Below are positions 1-7,500 of a stretch of DNA of 50,941 nt, one piece after another. Under the pieces are notes generated by a model that was given only the letters and a program-made list of their open reading frames with translations, was not told the origin of the DNA and searched no databases. Numbering within the stretch: position 1 is the stretch's first letter; every line of letters begins with the position of its first letter. The position numbers and the translations under genes were made by a program. The stretch is from Butyrivibrio sp. (GTDB lineage: Bacteria; Bacillota; Clostridia; Lachnospirales; Lachnospiraceae): contig SVGC01000028.1 of the NCBI GenBank assembly GCA_015056495.1, forward strand, positions 1-50,941, in the 5' to 3' direction.

Positions 1-76
1 AAGGGACTTGAACCCTCACGATGTAACCATCACAAGATCCTTAGTCTTGCTCGTCTGCCAATTCCGACACTTCTGC
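1..76 (-). tRNA. tRNA-Leu (anticodon AAG), 3' end outside window
   Basis: Read on the minus strand, this is a class II tRNA with the leucine D-arm (GAATTGGCAGACG), an anticodon stem CAAGA/TCTTG enclosing the loop CTAAGGA, a long variable arm and the T-arm GGTTCAAGTCC. The loop places AAG at positions 34-36, so it reads CUU. The 3' acceptor strand lies beyond base 1. A34 in a bacterial leucine tRNA is less usual than G34. The gene is 39 bases downstream of a second leucine tRNA and probably shares its transcript. Confidence 0.9.
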
Positions 77-115
77 ACGACATAACTATATGTTATTCGA
101 AATAATGTGTGACAG

Positions 116-198
116 TGCAGGAGAAGGGACTTGAACCCTCATGTTATTGCTAACACATGGACCTGAACCATGCGCGTCTGCCATTCCGCCACTCCTGC
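116..198 (-). tRNA. tRNA-Leu (anticodon CAG)
   Basis: Complete class II tRNA on the minus strand. The acceptor strands GCAGGAG and CTCCTGC pair fully, with A as discriminator base. The D-arm is leucine-like, the anticodon stem is CATGG/CCATG around TTCAGGT (anticodon CAG, codon CUG), and a long variable arm is present. No CCA is encoded after the discriminator. It is first in a two-tRNA leucine transcript behind a consensus promoter. Confidence 0.95.
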
Positions 199-213
199 GC
201 GACAACAAAGACT

Positions 214-242
214 ATTTTAGTGACTTTAGCTCAATCTGTCAA
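214..242 (-). promoter_or_regulatory. Sigma-A promoter of the leucine tRNA pair
   Basis: On the minus strand TTGACA (237-242) is followed after exactly 17 bases by TAAAAT (214-219). It lies just upstream of the tRNA-Leu(CAG) 5' end at 198, a normal distance for a tRNA promoter. Confidence 0.8.
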
Positions 243-294
243 CACTATTTTCAGAATTTTTTAGTTTTTCTTATAACTTTTTTGAACCCGCAAA

Positions 295-639
295 CTATTG
301 TAGAATTTGGCGTTCAATAAGCTTATCAAAATACGTATATAACTGTCTCAAGGCTTTGCGACGTTCAATGTATGTTTTAGCAGCTCCAATAGTGAGCGCT
401 GCACTCAAACACATGAGCACTATATATATGATCTCAAAATGCGCTATACATGTCACTACTGCTATTGCTGTACATATGAGCAGTGCAGAGGTACCAATAA
501 GATTATGCAGCATATCCTCATGCAAAAAATCAATCCTGATCAGAAGATTCTCCTTTTCAAGCTCAAACTCTTCCTCTGACAAAACATCCAGGTCTAATTT
601 TTCCATGTGTCTGATAGCATTTCTAAGTCTTTTTTCCAT
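295..639 (-). CDS. Small two-helix membrane protein of unknown function
   Basis: Unrecognised 114-residue protein. The first ~38 residues are highly charged and heptad-like (EEEFELEKENLL), suggesting a short coiled coil on the cytoplasmic side. Two hydrophobic helices follow at about 46-66 and 69-88, then a basic, tyrosine-containing amphipathic tail. AAAGGAGG precedes the ATG at a long spacing of about 12 bases. No catalytic motif is seen. It is downstream of the FNT channel on the same strand but separated by 85 bases, so co-transcription is uncertain. Confidence 0.6.
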   Translation of the reverse strand: MEKRLRNAIRHMEKLDLDVLSEEEFELEKENLLIRIDFLHEDMLHNLIGTSALLICTAIAVVTCIAHFEIIYIVLMCLSAALTIGAAKTYIERRKALRQLYTYFDKLIERQILQ

Positions 640-724
640 AAGAAATTGCTGCCTCCTTTATGTATTCCATACTTAGTACTAATACACATTATAATTCATC
701 ATTCATTAATTGTCCAAAAAACAA

Positions 725-1351
725 TTACACTATAACTTTTCTTACAAGTGGGAATATAACGCCGCCTACGCAGTTACCAAGGGTAATGACAAGAAGCATT
801 CCAACTGCCTGAAGACTCCAGTCACCAGCCATCCAGAGATAAAACATATCTGCAACGCAGTGCTCTGTACCGCAAAGGATAAATACCATTACACCAAAGA
901 ACAGTGACAGATATTTGCCAATCTCATGAGGATTTCTGATATATCCCTCAACTCCAATATAGATAAAGATATTACATAAAATACCAAGAATAAATAAGCT
1001 AATGTAGCTATCTGCAAATTTGATCTGGCAGATGCTGTCTGCTTTTTCAGCTATGCCTGCAACTCTTGTAAGTTTAACTATATTAGCAACGATGCCTGTT
1101 CCAACAAGATTTCCAAGCCAGATGATCGGAAGGCTTATAGCGTACTCTTTCCCATTATCGAATGTATAGCACACCTTACCTGTAAATAAATGAAGTCCAA
1201 AGGTACATACTGTAAAAAGTCCTACAGTGAACAGAGCAGAGCCCAGGACTTTACTATCAACTGATAAAAAGGCAACTCCTCCAAATGCTATGCAAGCTCC
1301 TGCAAGTATAGCAGAAATAAATGTTTTAAAATAATTCATAACTCCTCTCAT
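725..1351 (-). CDS. Formate/nitrite transporter (FNT) family channel, short form
   Basis: FNT proteins are pentameric channels for small monovalent anions such as formate, nitrite or hydrosulfide. The family shows in the N-terminal ILAGACIAFGG segment (15-25), a LFTGK element near 55-59 and GTEHCVADMF (161-170), which carries the central pore histidine at 164. About six membrane helices fit. At 208 residues it is clearly shorter than the usual 250-285, with tight loops and almost no C-terminal tail. A second ATG four codons in has GAGAGGAG only two bases before it, so the start is slightly uncertain. The substrate cannot be told from sequence; formate export would fit a fermentative host. Confidence 0.8.
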   Translation of the reverse strand: MRGVMNYFKTFISAILAGACIAFGGVAFLSVDSKVLGSALFTVGLFTVCTFGLHLFTGKVCYTFDNGKEYAISLPIIWLGNLVGTGIVANIVKLTRVAGIAEKADSICQIKFADSYISLFILGILCNIFIYIGVEGYIRNPHEIGKYLSLFFGVMVFILCGTEHCVADMFYLWMAGDWSLQAVGMLLVITLGNCVGGVIFPLVRKVIV

Positions 1352-1418
1352 AACCTGATCTATGTTTTATCAGATCCAATAAACCTAAATCAGACTATTC
1401 CTTTCCTTGATATGTATT

Positions 1419-2261
1419 TTATTTATTGCATCTACGCCATATCTCATAGATACCGGCATTGATATTGCTACTGACTGCTGCAGCCTGCGCCACGTCACAG
1501 TCTTCCTGATCTACAGCGCACTCACCGCACACGTCTGTTGCGACAACGCAATAAGCATTATATATCATTTCTATCTGTTTATACAAATCTTTAACAGACA
1601 TATCTCCCTGATCCCAGTTGGTAGTGATCTCTGCCACATCAAGAACGTCCTTATCAATTGAGAGATATACAGGAGTAGCTGCATCCCAATCAGCAAATCC
1701 TCCATCCTGGTCTAAGGCTTCATAAGACTCCTTATGAGTCAAAAAAGTCACTCTATCAAGGTAGGATGGATCCACCTCCCGGATCAGATGCTCTGCAGCG
1801 CCAATTATCACTACTTTCTGAATGAATTTATTAGTATCCAAAAGATCCATGACCCAGCTTCCGCAGGATAATATGTTGCCGAAAGAAGTTGGCTGCATAT
1901 CCGGATGATGATCATATACTATTAGATTGAAAGGCCTATCCTGAAAATCTGCCAGGATTTTGGACATATAATGATAATTTCCGGAGTCAAAAAATCTGAT
2001 GCCCTTCTCCGGCAGGCCCGGATTTTTATCTGCATCTGCGCCATTATCACCTGAACATTCTCCATCAGCAACATCTTCAATGTCATGATCTCCGGCCAAA
2101 ACAGCTTTTTTAATAGCTTCTACAGCCAGGTCATCGCACAGACAATTAGTGCCCGGAAGGTCTTTTAAGCAAATAAAACGAGGGCTTTTAAACTCTCTGT
2201 AAAAGCCCTCGTGATCGTATATTCCTGAAAAATCAAATATTGACACCTTACTCTGGTTCAA
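1419..2261 (-). CDS. Arginase/deacetylase-fold (ureohydrolase-like) protein
   Basis: The 280-residue protein keeps the binuclear metal site of the arginase superfamily: a candidate His97 in NYHY, Asp117-His-His-x-Asp121, and Ser201-Ile-Asp-Lys-Asp205. TTNWDQGDMS near 213-222 matches the loop that is TGTPxPGG in true arginases, and DVCGEC near 243-248 sits where family members carry DVVEVNP. The classic GGDHS motif is replaced, so the guanidino substrate is unknown. The start is TTG at 2261 with GAGG eight bases upstream. It follows the MecA-like gene by 13 bases, so both should be transcribed from the CIRCE-controlled promoter. Confidence 0.75.
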   Translation of the reverse strand: MNQSKVSIFDFSGIYDHEGFYREFKSPRFICLKDLPGTNCLCDDLAVEAIKKAVLAGDHDIEDVADGECSGDNGADADKNPGLPEKGIRFFDSGNYHYMSKILADFQDRPFNLIVYDHHPDMQPTSFGNILSCGSWVMDLLDTNKFIQKVVIIGAAEHLIREVDPSYLDRVTFLTHKESYEALDQDGGFADWDAATPVYLSIDKDVLDVAEITTNWDQGDMSVKDLYKQIEMIYNAYCVVATDVCGECAVDQEDCDVAQAAAVSSNINAGIYEIWRRCNK

Positions 2262-2274
2262 TGTAACTACCTCA

Positions 2275-3042
2275 TTAGTCTAAATTTGCAAGATGTCTGA
2301 TAGCATCTCTGGCTATTATTGTATCACCATTTTCTTCTATATGCACAGATTCAGGTGTATTAATAGTCATCATATCTGCATATTCCAGTGCACTTCTTCT
2401 GATCTCATATAAAACATTTTCCTGGAATGAATGAAGCTCTGCCACGATATAGTATTTACCCTTATTCTTATATAATGCAGATTCCTCAAAAGGAAGCTTA
2501 TTAGCAACCTTGCAGAATCTCTTGAGATTCTCAAAGCTCTTAAATTCTATAAGATAATTTTCTTTATCTGACAGTTTCTTATAAGTTGCCTGTGGTCTGC
2601 CATCTCCAGCGGCATTATTAGTATCAGCGTATACCTGATTGATGGTCTCAGACACTTTGGTCATCATCTCATTTAAGGCAACGCCTTTTGCCTTACCGGT
2701 TCTGGCTTTGATCTCATCCACTTTTTCCTGAGTAATCTCAGAAAGAACTGTCTGAGCCGCCATACGTATGCGGTCAGCCGCCTTCTGGATCTCATCATTG
2801 TTCATTTTAACTGCAAATATACGAACACTTCCGTCATTCATCATGTTACGGGACATCATCATAACTTCAGTGTTTGGATTATAACCTAATCTCTCACCAA
2901 CTTCTTTATTGATCTGTGCCAAAAAAGGAACACTCAGCTCAGCGCCATTAACTACATCCTCAGGAGTCAGTCCTATCTCTCTAAGTTCTGAAGCAGCTAT
3001 ACTACATTCAACTGTGGTACTATTCATCTTAACTATTAACAT
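2275..3042 (-). CDS. mecA: MecA-like ClpC adaptor protein
   Basis: MecA proteins bring substrates to the ClpC ATPase for degradation by ClpCP. The N-terminal part resembles the substrate-binding domain (ELREIGLTPEDVV). The C-terminal ~95 residues match the ClpC-binding domain: a FKSFENLKRFCKVANKL helix, LYKNKGKYYIVAEL strands and a terminal EENGDTIIARDAI. The middle is a charged linker, and 255 residues is near the family norm. An ATG seven codons upstream is possible, but AGGAGG overlaps it and sits nine bases before the ATG at 3042, which was chosen. A CIRCE operator overlaps its promoter, unusual for this family as far as I know. The arginase-fold gene follows at 13 bases. Confidence 0.75.
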   Translation of the reverse strand: MLIVKMNSTTVECSIAASELREIGLTPEDVVNGAELSVPFLAQINKEVGERLGYNPNTEVMMMSRNMMNDGSVRIFAVKMNNDEIQKAADRIRMAAQTVLSEITQEKVDEIKARTGKAKGVALNEMMTKVSETINQVYADTNNAAGDGRPQATYKKLSDKENYLIEFKSFENLKRFCKVANKLPFEESALYKNKGKYYIVAELHSFQENVLYEIRRSALEYADMMTINTPESVHIEENGDTIIARDAIRHLANLD

Positions 3043-3099
3043 ACAGCATGGCCTCCTTTCCAAAATCTGTAGCTTTCGTGGAAAGTGTAATCATGTTAC

Positions 3100-3127
3100 A
3101 TTTTACCACTTTTATTAGCACTGTCTA
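3100..3127 (-). promoter_or_regulatory. Promoter of the mecA-like operon
   Basis: On the minus strand TAGACA (3122-3127) and TAAAAT (3100-3105) are separated by 16 bases. The -35 box lies inside the CIRCE element, so HrcA binding would block polymerase directly. Confidence 0.55.
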
Positions 3128-3141
3128 TAGTTGAGTGCTAA
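3115..3141. promoter_or_regulatory. CIRCE (HrcA) operator upstream of mecA-like gene
   Basis: TTAGCACTG, nine bases, then GAGTGCTAA. This matches the CIRCE inverted repeat at 17 of 18 arm positions (one mismatch, G for C in the left arm) with the exact nine-base spacer. The perfect copy upstream of groES at 30968 provides an internal comparison. It lies 73 bases upstream of the mecA-like start. Confidence 0.85.
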
Positions 3142-3171
3142 TTTTCATAAATCCTTTATATTTTAATGCTG

Positions 3172-4488
3172 TTATCTCTTAAGTCCTTTTAAGATCTGCA
3201 GCATTTCATCCGATGTTGTGATAACTTTACTATTAGCCTGGAAACCTCTCTGGGTAGTGATCATATTGGTAAATTCCATAGCAAGATCTACACTACTCAT
3301 CTCAAGTGTTCCGCTACTGATATATCCGCCATCCTCATCAACTCTCTGGTATATTGGATCTCCAGAGTTAAGTGTAGTCTGGAACAGGTTGTCACCTATG
3401 GATGCCAGACCACCGGCATTGTTAAATATAGAAGTAGCTATAGTTCCAAGCTGACGAGTCTGTCCATTACTATAATCAAGATAGATACTTCCATCATTGC
3501 CAATTGAATATCCATTCAGAGTACCTTCTGGATAGCCCTTGTTTTCGCCTTCAATATCGCCTTTGGCAGTTCTGATAGTGGAAGAACCCTTAGAATAGTA
3601 ATTAGTAGTTCTTGAAAAATCTGCTGTAAAATTCAGAGTGACAGTTTTTTCTGCCTCATCATCTGTAGCAGGCACTGTAAACGTCAGTGTCTGAGCAGAT
3701 GTAGCTCCGCTGACAAGTGTACCATCTGCAGGATCATAAGTCAGATCCACATCCAGTGAAGCAGCTGATATATCAAGTGAATTGCCATTTGAGTCCAGAA
3801 CACCTGTGATACCCAGATTATAAGTAGTATCATCAGAATCTCCTGCATCGCCTAGCCTGTATTTCACAGTATATGTATCTCCAGCAGCATCATAGAGCTC
3901 AAGCATAAGCACCTTGCCATCTTCAGAAGAAAGCAGTGGATCATCCTTATCAATGTTACCGCTGAAAGTAGCTGCTGTAGTTGCAGCTCCGCCCAATGTC
4001 TTGGTAGCGTCAGTAACAATGTCAAGTCTGCCAGGTGCACCGCCAACAGCTGTTCCTGTCCATCCAAGCACATAGTAGCCATTTGCAGCTGTAACAAGCG
4101 AACCGGCTTCATCAATATCAAAATTACCGTCTCGGGTAAATGCTCTGCTGGTATTGTCAGTGATATTCTGCTGAACTACAAAGAAAGAATCTCCATTGAT
4201 CATCAGATCAAGAGTCCTGTTTGTAGTCATTGTAGAACCCTGGTTCATGATATTGGTCTTGATGGAACCTGTCTGTGTTCCAAGACCAATCTGCTTTGCA
4301 GAAATTGCACCCTTGGTATCAGTGGCAGCTGTTGCATTTGACATAGTCTGATACAGAGTATCCCTGAAAGTCATAGCTTTAGATTTATAGCCAGTAGTAT
4401 TTACATTGGCAATATTATTACCTATTACATCCATCTCTACCTGGTGAGTTTTCAAACCACTCACACCTGACCACATAGATCTCAGCAT
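3172..4488 (-). CDS. flgE: Flagellar hook protein FlgE
   Basis: Axial flagellar protein of 438 residues. The N-terminus MLRSMWSGVSGLKTHQVEMD with NNIANVNTTGYK is the conserved rod/hook helix. The C-terminus SSVDLAMEFTNMITTQRGFQ followed by KVITTSDEMLQILKGLKR is the partner helix that packs in the hook core. The central ~250 residues are a variable, Gly/Thr/Asp-rich hook domain. The ATG at 4488 was chosen over one seven codons upstream because AGAGG lies eight bases before it. No other flagellar gene is near, which is unusual since flgE normally sits in the large fla/che cluster. A CCGAAAA at about 4535-4541 could be part of a sigma-28 type -10, but this is weak. Confidence 0.9.
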   Translation of the reverse strand: MLRSMWSGVSGLKTHQVEMDVIGNNIANVNTTGYKSKAMTFRDTLYQTMSNATAATDTKGAISAKQIGLGTQTGSIKTNIMNQGSTMTTNRTLDLMINGDSFFVVQQNITDNTSRAFTRDGNFDIDEAGSLVTAANGYYVLGWTGTAVGGAPGRLDIVTDATKTLGGAATTAATFSGNIDKDDPLLSSEDGKVLMLELYDAAGDTYTVKYRLGDAGDSDDTTYNLGITGVLDSNGNSLDISAASLDVDLTYDPADGTLVSGATSAQTLTFTVPATDDEAEKTVTLNFTADFSRTTNYYSKGSSTIRTAKGDIEGENKGYPEGTLNGYSIGNDGSIYLDYSNGQTRQLGTIATSIFNNAGGLASIGDNLFQTTLNSGDPIYQRVDEDGGYISSGTLEMSSVDLAMEFTNMITTQRGFQANSKVITTSDEMLQILKGLKR

Positions 4489-4628
4489 ATTTACTACCTC
4501 TTTTTTCAAAAATAATCATAGTTATGCAATATTTTTTTCGGATTATTTCGTAAAAAAATTAATAGTAAAAACACAATTTTGTGATAAACTTTCTATTAGT
4601 TGTTTAGAAACAATTAGGAGGCATGAAA

Positions 4629-5072
4629 ATGAGTCAGGAAAAAGTTGATGCTTACAAAAAAGAGAAAAAGGGTCGTAAGCAAAGAATCGAAAAACAGAAG
4701 AAAATGCGCAAGTTAGCTAAAGTTATCTGCTTGCTGGTACTTATAGCAGCTATAGCAGGCGTTGCCGGAAAAGTCGCCTACAGCTACTTCGGACCGGAAG
4801 AAACAACCGAAAGTGCCGCAGATGCAAGTTCAGAGCTTAGCATAGATGATGCAACTGTAGAAGAAAGTGTTGACGCGACTACTGAAACTTCAGCAATTGC
4901 TACTGCAGAGACATCCGAAGATGCTGCAACAGAAGCTTCCTCAGACGCATCAGCAGAATCTTCTACTGATACATCCACAGATGCAGTAACAACAGAAGCT
5001 TCTACTGCCATTGCTGCAGACGCTGCTACATCATCCGACGCAGCTACAGAATCTTCAACATCAAATAACTAA
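4629..5072 (+). CDS. Single-pass membrane protein with Ser/Thr/Ala/Glu-rich extracellular tail
   Basis: Unrecognised 147-residue protein, the only clear plus-strand gene here. Residues 1-30 are strongly basic (repeated K, R, Q), followed by one hydrophobic helix at about 31-51 (VICLLVLIAAIAGVAG). The remaining ~90 residues are almost only S, T, A, E and D in short irregular repeats such as DAATEASSD and STDTSTDA. By the positive-inside rule the acidic tail would face outward. AGGAGG at 4616-4621 is seven bases before the ATG at 4629 and too close to the ATG at 4623, so 4629 was chosen. The tail could be a glycosylated stalk or a spacer. It shares a terminator with the convergent mannan operon. 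Confidence 0.65.
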   Translation: MSQEKVDAYKKEKKGRKQRIEKQKKMRKLAKVICLLVLIAAIAGVAGKVAYSYFGPEETTESAADASSELSIDDATVEESVDATTETSAIATAETSEDAATEASSDASAESSTDTSTDAVTTEASTAIAADAATSSDAATESSTSNN

Positions 5073-5087
5073 ATTGTATTCACATTC

Positions 5088-5129
5088 AAAAAGCTCAGTG
5101 CAGATTCACTATTTGCACTGAGCTTTTTT
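5088..5129. terminator. Bidirectional terminator between 4629 gene and mannan operon
   Basis: A perfect 15-bp inverted repeat (AAAAAGCTCAGTGCA at 5088-5102, its complement at 5114-5128) with an 11-base loop, bounded by A and T runs on either side. It can end both the plus-strand gene that stops at 5072 and the minus-strand operon whose last gene stops at 5163. Confidence 0.9.
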
Positions 5130-5162
5130 ATATCATAGGAAATTGCAATTTCAATAGCCCCA

Positions 5163-7460
5163 TCAAGGCTCAGTAGACATGATCATCTTGAAGTTGCCCA
5201 CAAACTTAGCTGTGCCAAAGCCTACCGGGAGAATGAAGTGATCACCCTTTTTGATAGGATGGCTGCCAAGGAGACCTGTTCCTTCAATTACAGAGAACAG
5301 GGTGTAGTGGTCTGTTATATCGAGATCAAGCTCTGAGGTTACATTGACCCTTGAAACTGTGTAATACTTGCTGCTATTTAAAAGTCTTACGCCCTGGGCT
5401 TCATCATTATCATGCAAAATAGCATGAGATAAGTCTTTTGCAGGTACCTCGATCACATCCTTACATTTTTCTACATGGAGCTCACGTTTCTGGCCATTCC
5501 AGAGTCTGTCGTAATCGTAGAGTCTGTAGGTAATGTCACTGTTCTGCTGAGTTTCAAGGACTACTACTCCGCCCTTTATGGCATGTACAGTGCCAGGATC
5601 TATCTGTATAAAGTCGTTTTTCTCTATTTTGACTTCACGGATCAGCTCGCTCCACTTTCCTTCATCCATCATAGAAGAAAGTTCTTCTCTTGAAGTAGCA
5701 TTATGTCCCACAACAAGGCTTGCATCCTCATCACAGTCAAGAACGTACCAGCACTCTGTCTTGCCAAGAGAGCCACTTTCATGGATATTAGCATACTCAT
5801 CATCAGGATGCACCTGAATGCTCAGATCTGACTTGGCATCAATGATCTTGGTCAAAAGAGGGAATCTGTCATGCTTTGTGCCAAATAATTCGCTGTGCTC
5901 CCTGTAAAGTTCATCCAGTCCCATTCCTCTGAAGGTTCCGCTCTTTACTATTGATCTGCCGTTTGGATGAGCTGCTATTCCCCAGCACTCTCCTATATCA
6001 TCGCCTTCAATGTTATAGCCAAATACATCTCGGAGCTTGGTTCCACCCCAGATATTGTGTGTAAAATGAGGCTCAAGGAAAATAGGCTCCTTGCAGTAAT
6101 CATTTATAGACAGGATCTTTCCGTTTGATTCAATTACTTTTTTGAACCAGAAGCCTGAATCCTTAATAGTACGCTTAAGACTTGGATAATCCACATATAC
6201 AAGCCCAAAACGCTTGGTATAGCCATCTGTCCATTCAAAATTGTCGCAGTAGCTCCAATGGAAATAGCCTATTAATGAAGCGCCTTCATCTGCTGCCTTC
6301 TGAAGATTACTGATGTATTTATCAAGAAATGCGATCCTCTCGCCGTCATGGATTGCTCCATCCGGTGCAGGATAATCGCAGCAAGCCATTCCATTTTCTG
6401 TGATCAGGATATCCTTGTGATATCTCTCATACAAAAACTTCGGTCCCCAATACAGCGCAGAAGGTGTAACAGGCCAGCCCATTGCTGTCTGGTTATAACC
6501 TCTGTCTCTCTGGGCATAAACAATCTCTCCATCAGGACCGGCACTTATCGGATAACCGTTATAGATATTCTGTCCAATGAAATCTATAGGCTGATTGATA
6601 AGCTCCATATCTTCCTGTTTTATCTCAAACATATCGTTTCCAAACAGATCGATGCCTTCTTGAGGATATCTGCCAAATACAACAGGATCGAGGAACCATG
6701 ATACATTCCAGCCCCAGTTTTTAAGATCTTCATCAAATCCAAAATATCTCCTTTTAGCTGCCTCTATATCTTTTGGAGAATCGCTGTCAGGGAAAGCCAC
6801 GCCGCAGGTAGGCGCATAGCCAATGCGGGCATTTGGAGCTGCTTTTCTGAGCGCCTTTACTGCAAGGCCGTGAGCCTTTAACAGATTGTGAGCTGCCACA
6901 AGAGTATCCTTTATTGGAAGCTCTTTGCCAGGAGCATGGTATCCTCTTACATAACCCAGATTTATAGTACACTGAGGCTCATTGAAGGTAATAAAATCAT
7001 CGCAGAGATCTGCAAAATTCTCTCCTACAACCTCAGCATATCTTTCAAACCATTTAGAGCTTTCAGGATTGACCCAGCCGCCTTTTTCCTCAAGCACCAA
7101 AGGATATTCCCAGTGAAAAAGAGTAATGAAAGGTCTTATACCATTTTCCTTCATTGATAACAACATATTTCTGTAAAACTCTACTGCTGCCGGATTAACC
7201 TCTCCAACACCATCAGGGATCAATCTGCTCCAGCTTATAGAAAAACGATATGCTTTGACACCCATAGCTTTCATGATGCCAAAATCTTCTCTATATCTGT
7301 GTATCATGTCGCAGGCTACAGTAGCATCTGTGCCATCAACGATCTTGCCTTCTTTGATGAAAGCATCCCAGATATTTACTCCTGCGCCGTCATTAACATC
7401 TCTTCCTTCAGTCTGATAGGCACTGGCTGCAACGCCCCAGACAAAGTCATTTCTAAACAT
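5163..7460 (-). CDS. Fusion of GH1 beta-glycosidase and mannose-6-phosphate isomerase
   Basis: One 765-residue chain holds two complete enzymes. Residues 1-445 are a GH1 barrel: acid/base Glu161 in TFNEP and nucleophile Glu355 in ITENG, with FHWEYP and GYFHWSYCDNFEW as family signatures. Residues 458-765 are a class I phosphomannose isomerase of the short Bacillus ManA type: HNIWGGTKLRD, zinc ligands in QVHPDD (549-554), Glu569 and His626 in GTVHAI, then a C-terminal cupin. No signal peptide, so cytoplasmic. GH1 would release glucose or mannose from short oligosaccharides; the isomerase turns mannose-6-P into fructose-6-P, the end of the mannose-1-P route this operon feeds. It is the last gene of the operon. 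No frameshift or stop separates the halves, and I know of no standard family with this architecture. Confidence 0.92.
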   Translation of the reverse strand: MFRNDFVWGVAASAYQTEGRDVNDGAGVNIWDAFIKEGKIVDGTDATVACDMIHRYREDFGIMKAMGVKAYRFSISWSRLIPDGVGEVNPAAVEFYRNMLLSMKENGIRPFITLFHWEYPLVLEEKGGWVNPESSKWFERYAEVVGENFADLCDDFITFNEPQCTINLGYVRGYHAPGKELPIKDTLVAAHNLLKAHGLAVKALRKAAPNARIGYAPTCGVAFPDSDSPKDIEAAKRRYFGFDEDLKNWGWNVSWFLDPVVFGRYPQEGIDLFGNDMFEIKQEDMELINQPIDFIGQNIYNGYPISAGPDGEIVYAQRDRGYNQTAMGWPVTPSALYWGPKFLYERYHKDILITENGMACCDYPAPDGAIHDGERIAFLDKYISNLQKAADEGASLIGYFHWSYCDNFEWTDGYTKRFGLVYVDYPSLKRTIKDSGFWFKKVIESNGKILSINDYCKEPIFLEPHFTHNIWGGTKLRDVFGYNIEGDDIGECWGIAAHPNGRSIVKSGTFRGMGLDELYREHSELFGTKHDRFPLLTKIIDAKSDLSIQVHPDDEYANIHESGSLGKTECWYVLDCDEDASLVVGHNATSREELSSMMDEGKWSELIREVKIEKNDFIQIDPGTVHAIKGGVVVLETQQNSDITYRLYDYDRLWNGQKRELHVEKCKDVIEVPAKDLSHAILHDNDEAQGVRLLNSSKYYTVSRVNVTSELDLDITDHYTLFSVIEGTGLLGSHPIKKGDHFILPVGFGTAKFVGNFKMIMSTEP

Positions 7461-7500
7461 CTTAATATTCCATCCTGTACAATAAAACTAAATTCATTAT

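Noticed and set aside
4713..4720. TTAGCTAA copy inside the small membrane-protein gene
   Set aside because: It encodes Leu-Ala-Lys in frame, is far from any mannan promoter and is probably chance.
4784..5011. 75-codon antisense frame opposite the Ser/Thr-rich tail
   Set aside because: It mirrors the low-complexity repeats of the plus-strand gene and has no start signal.
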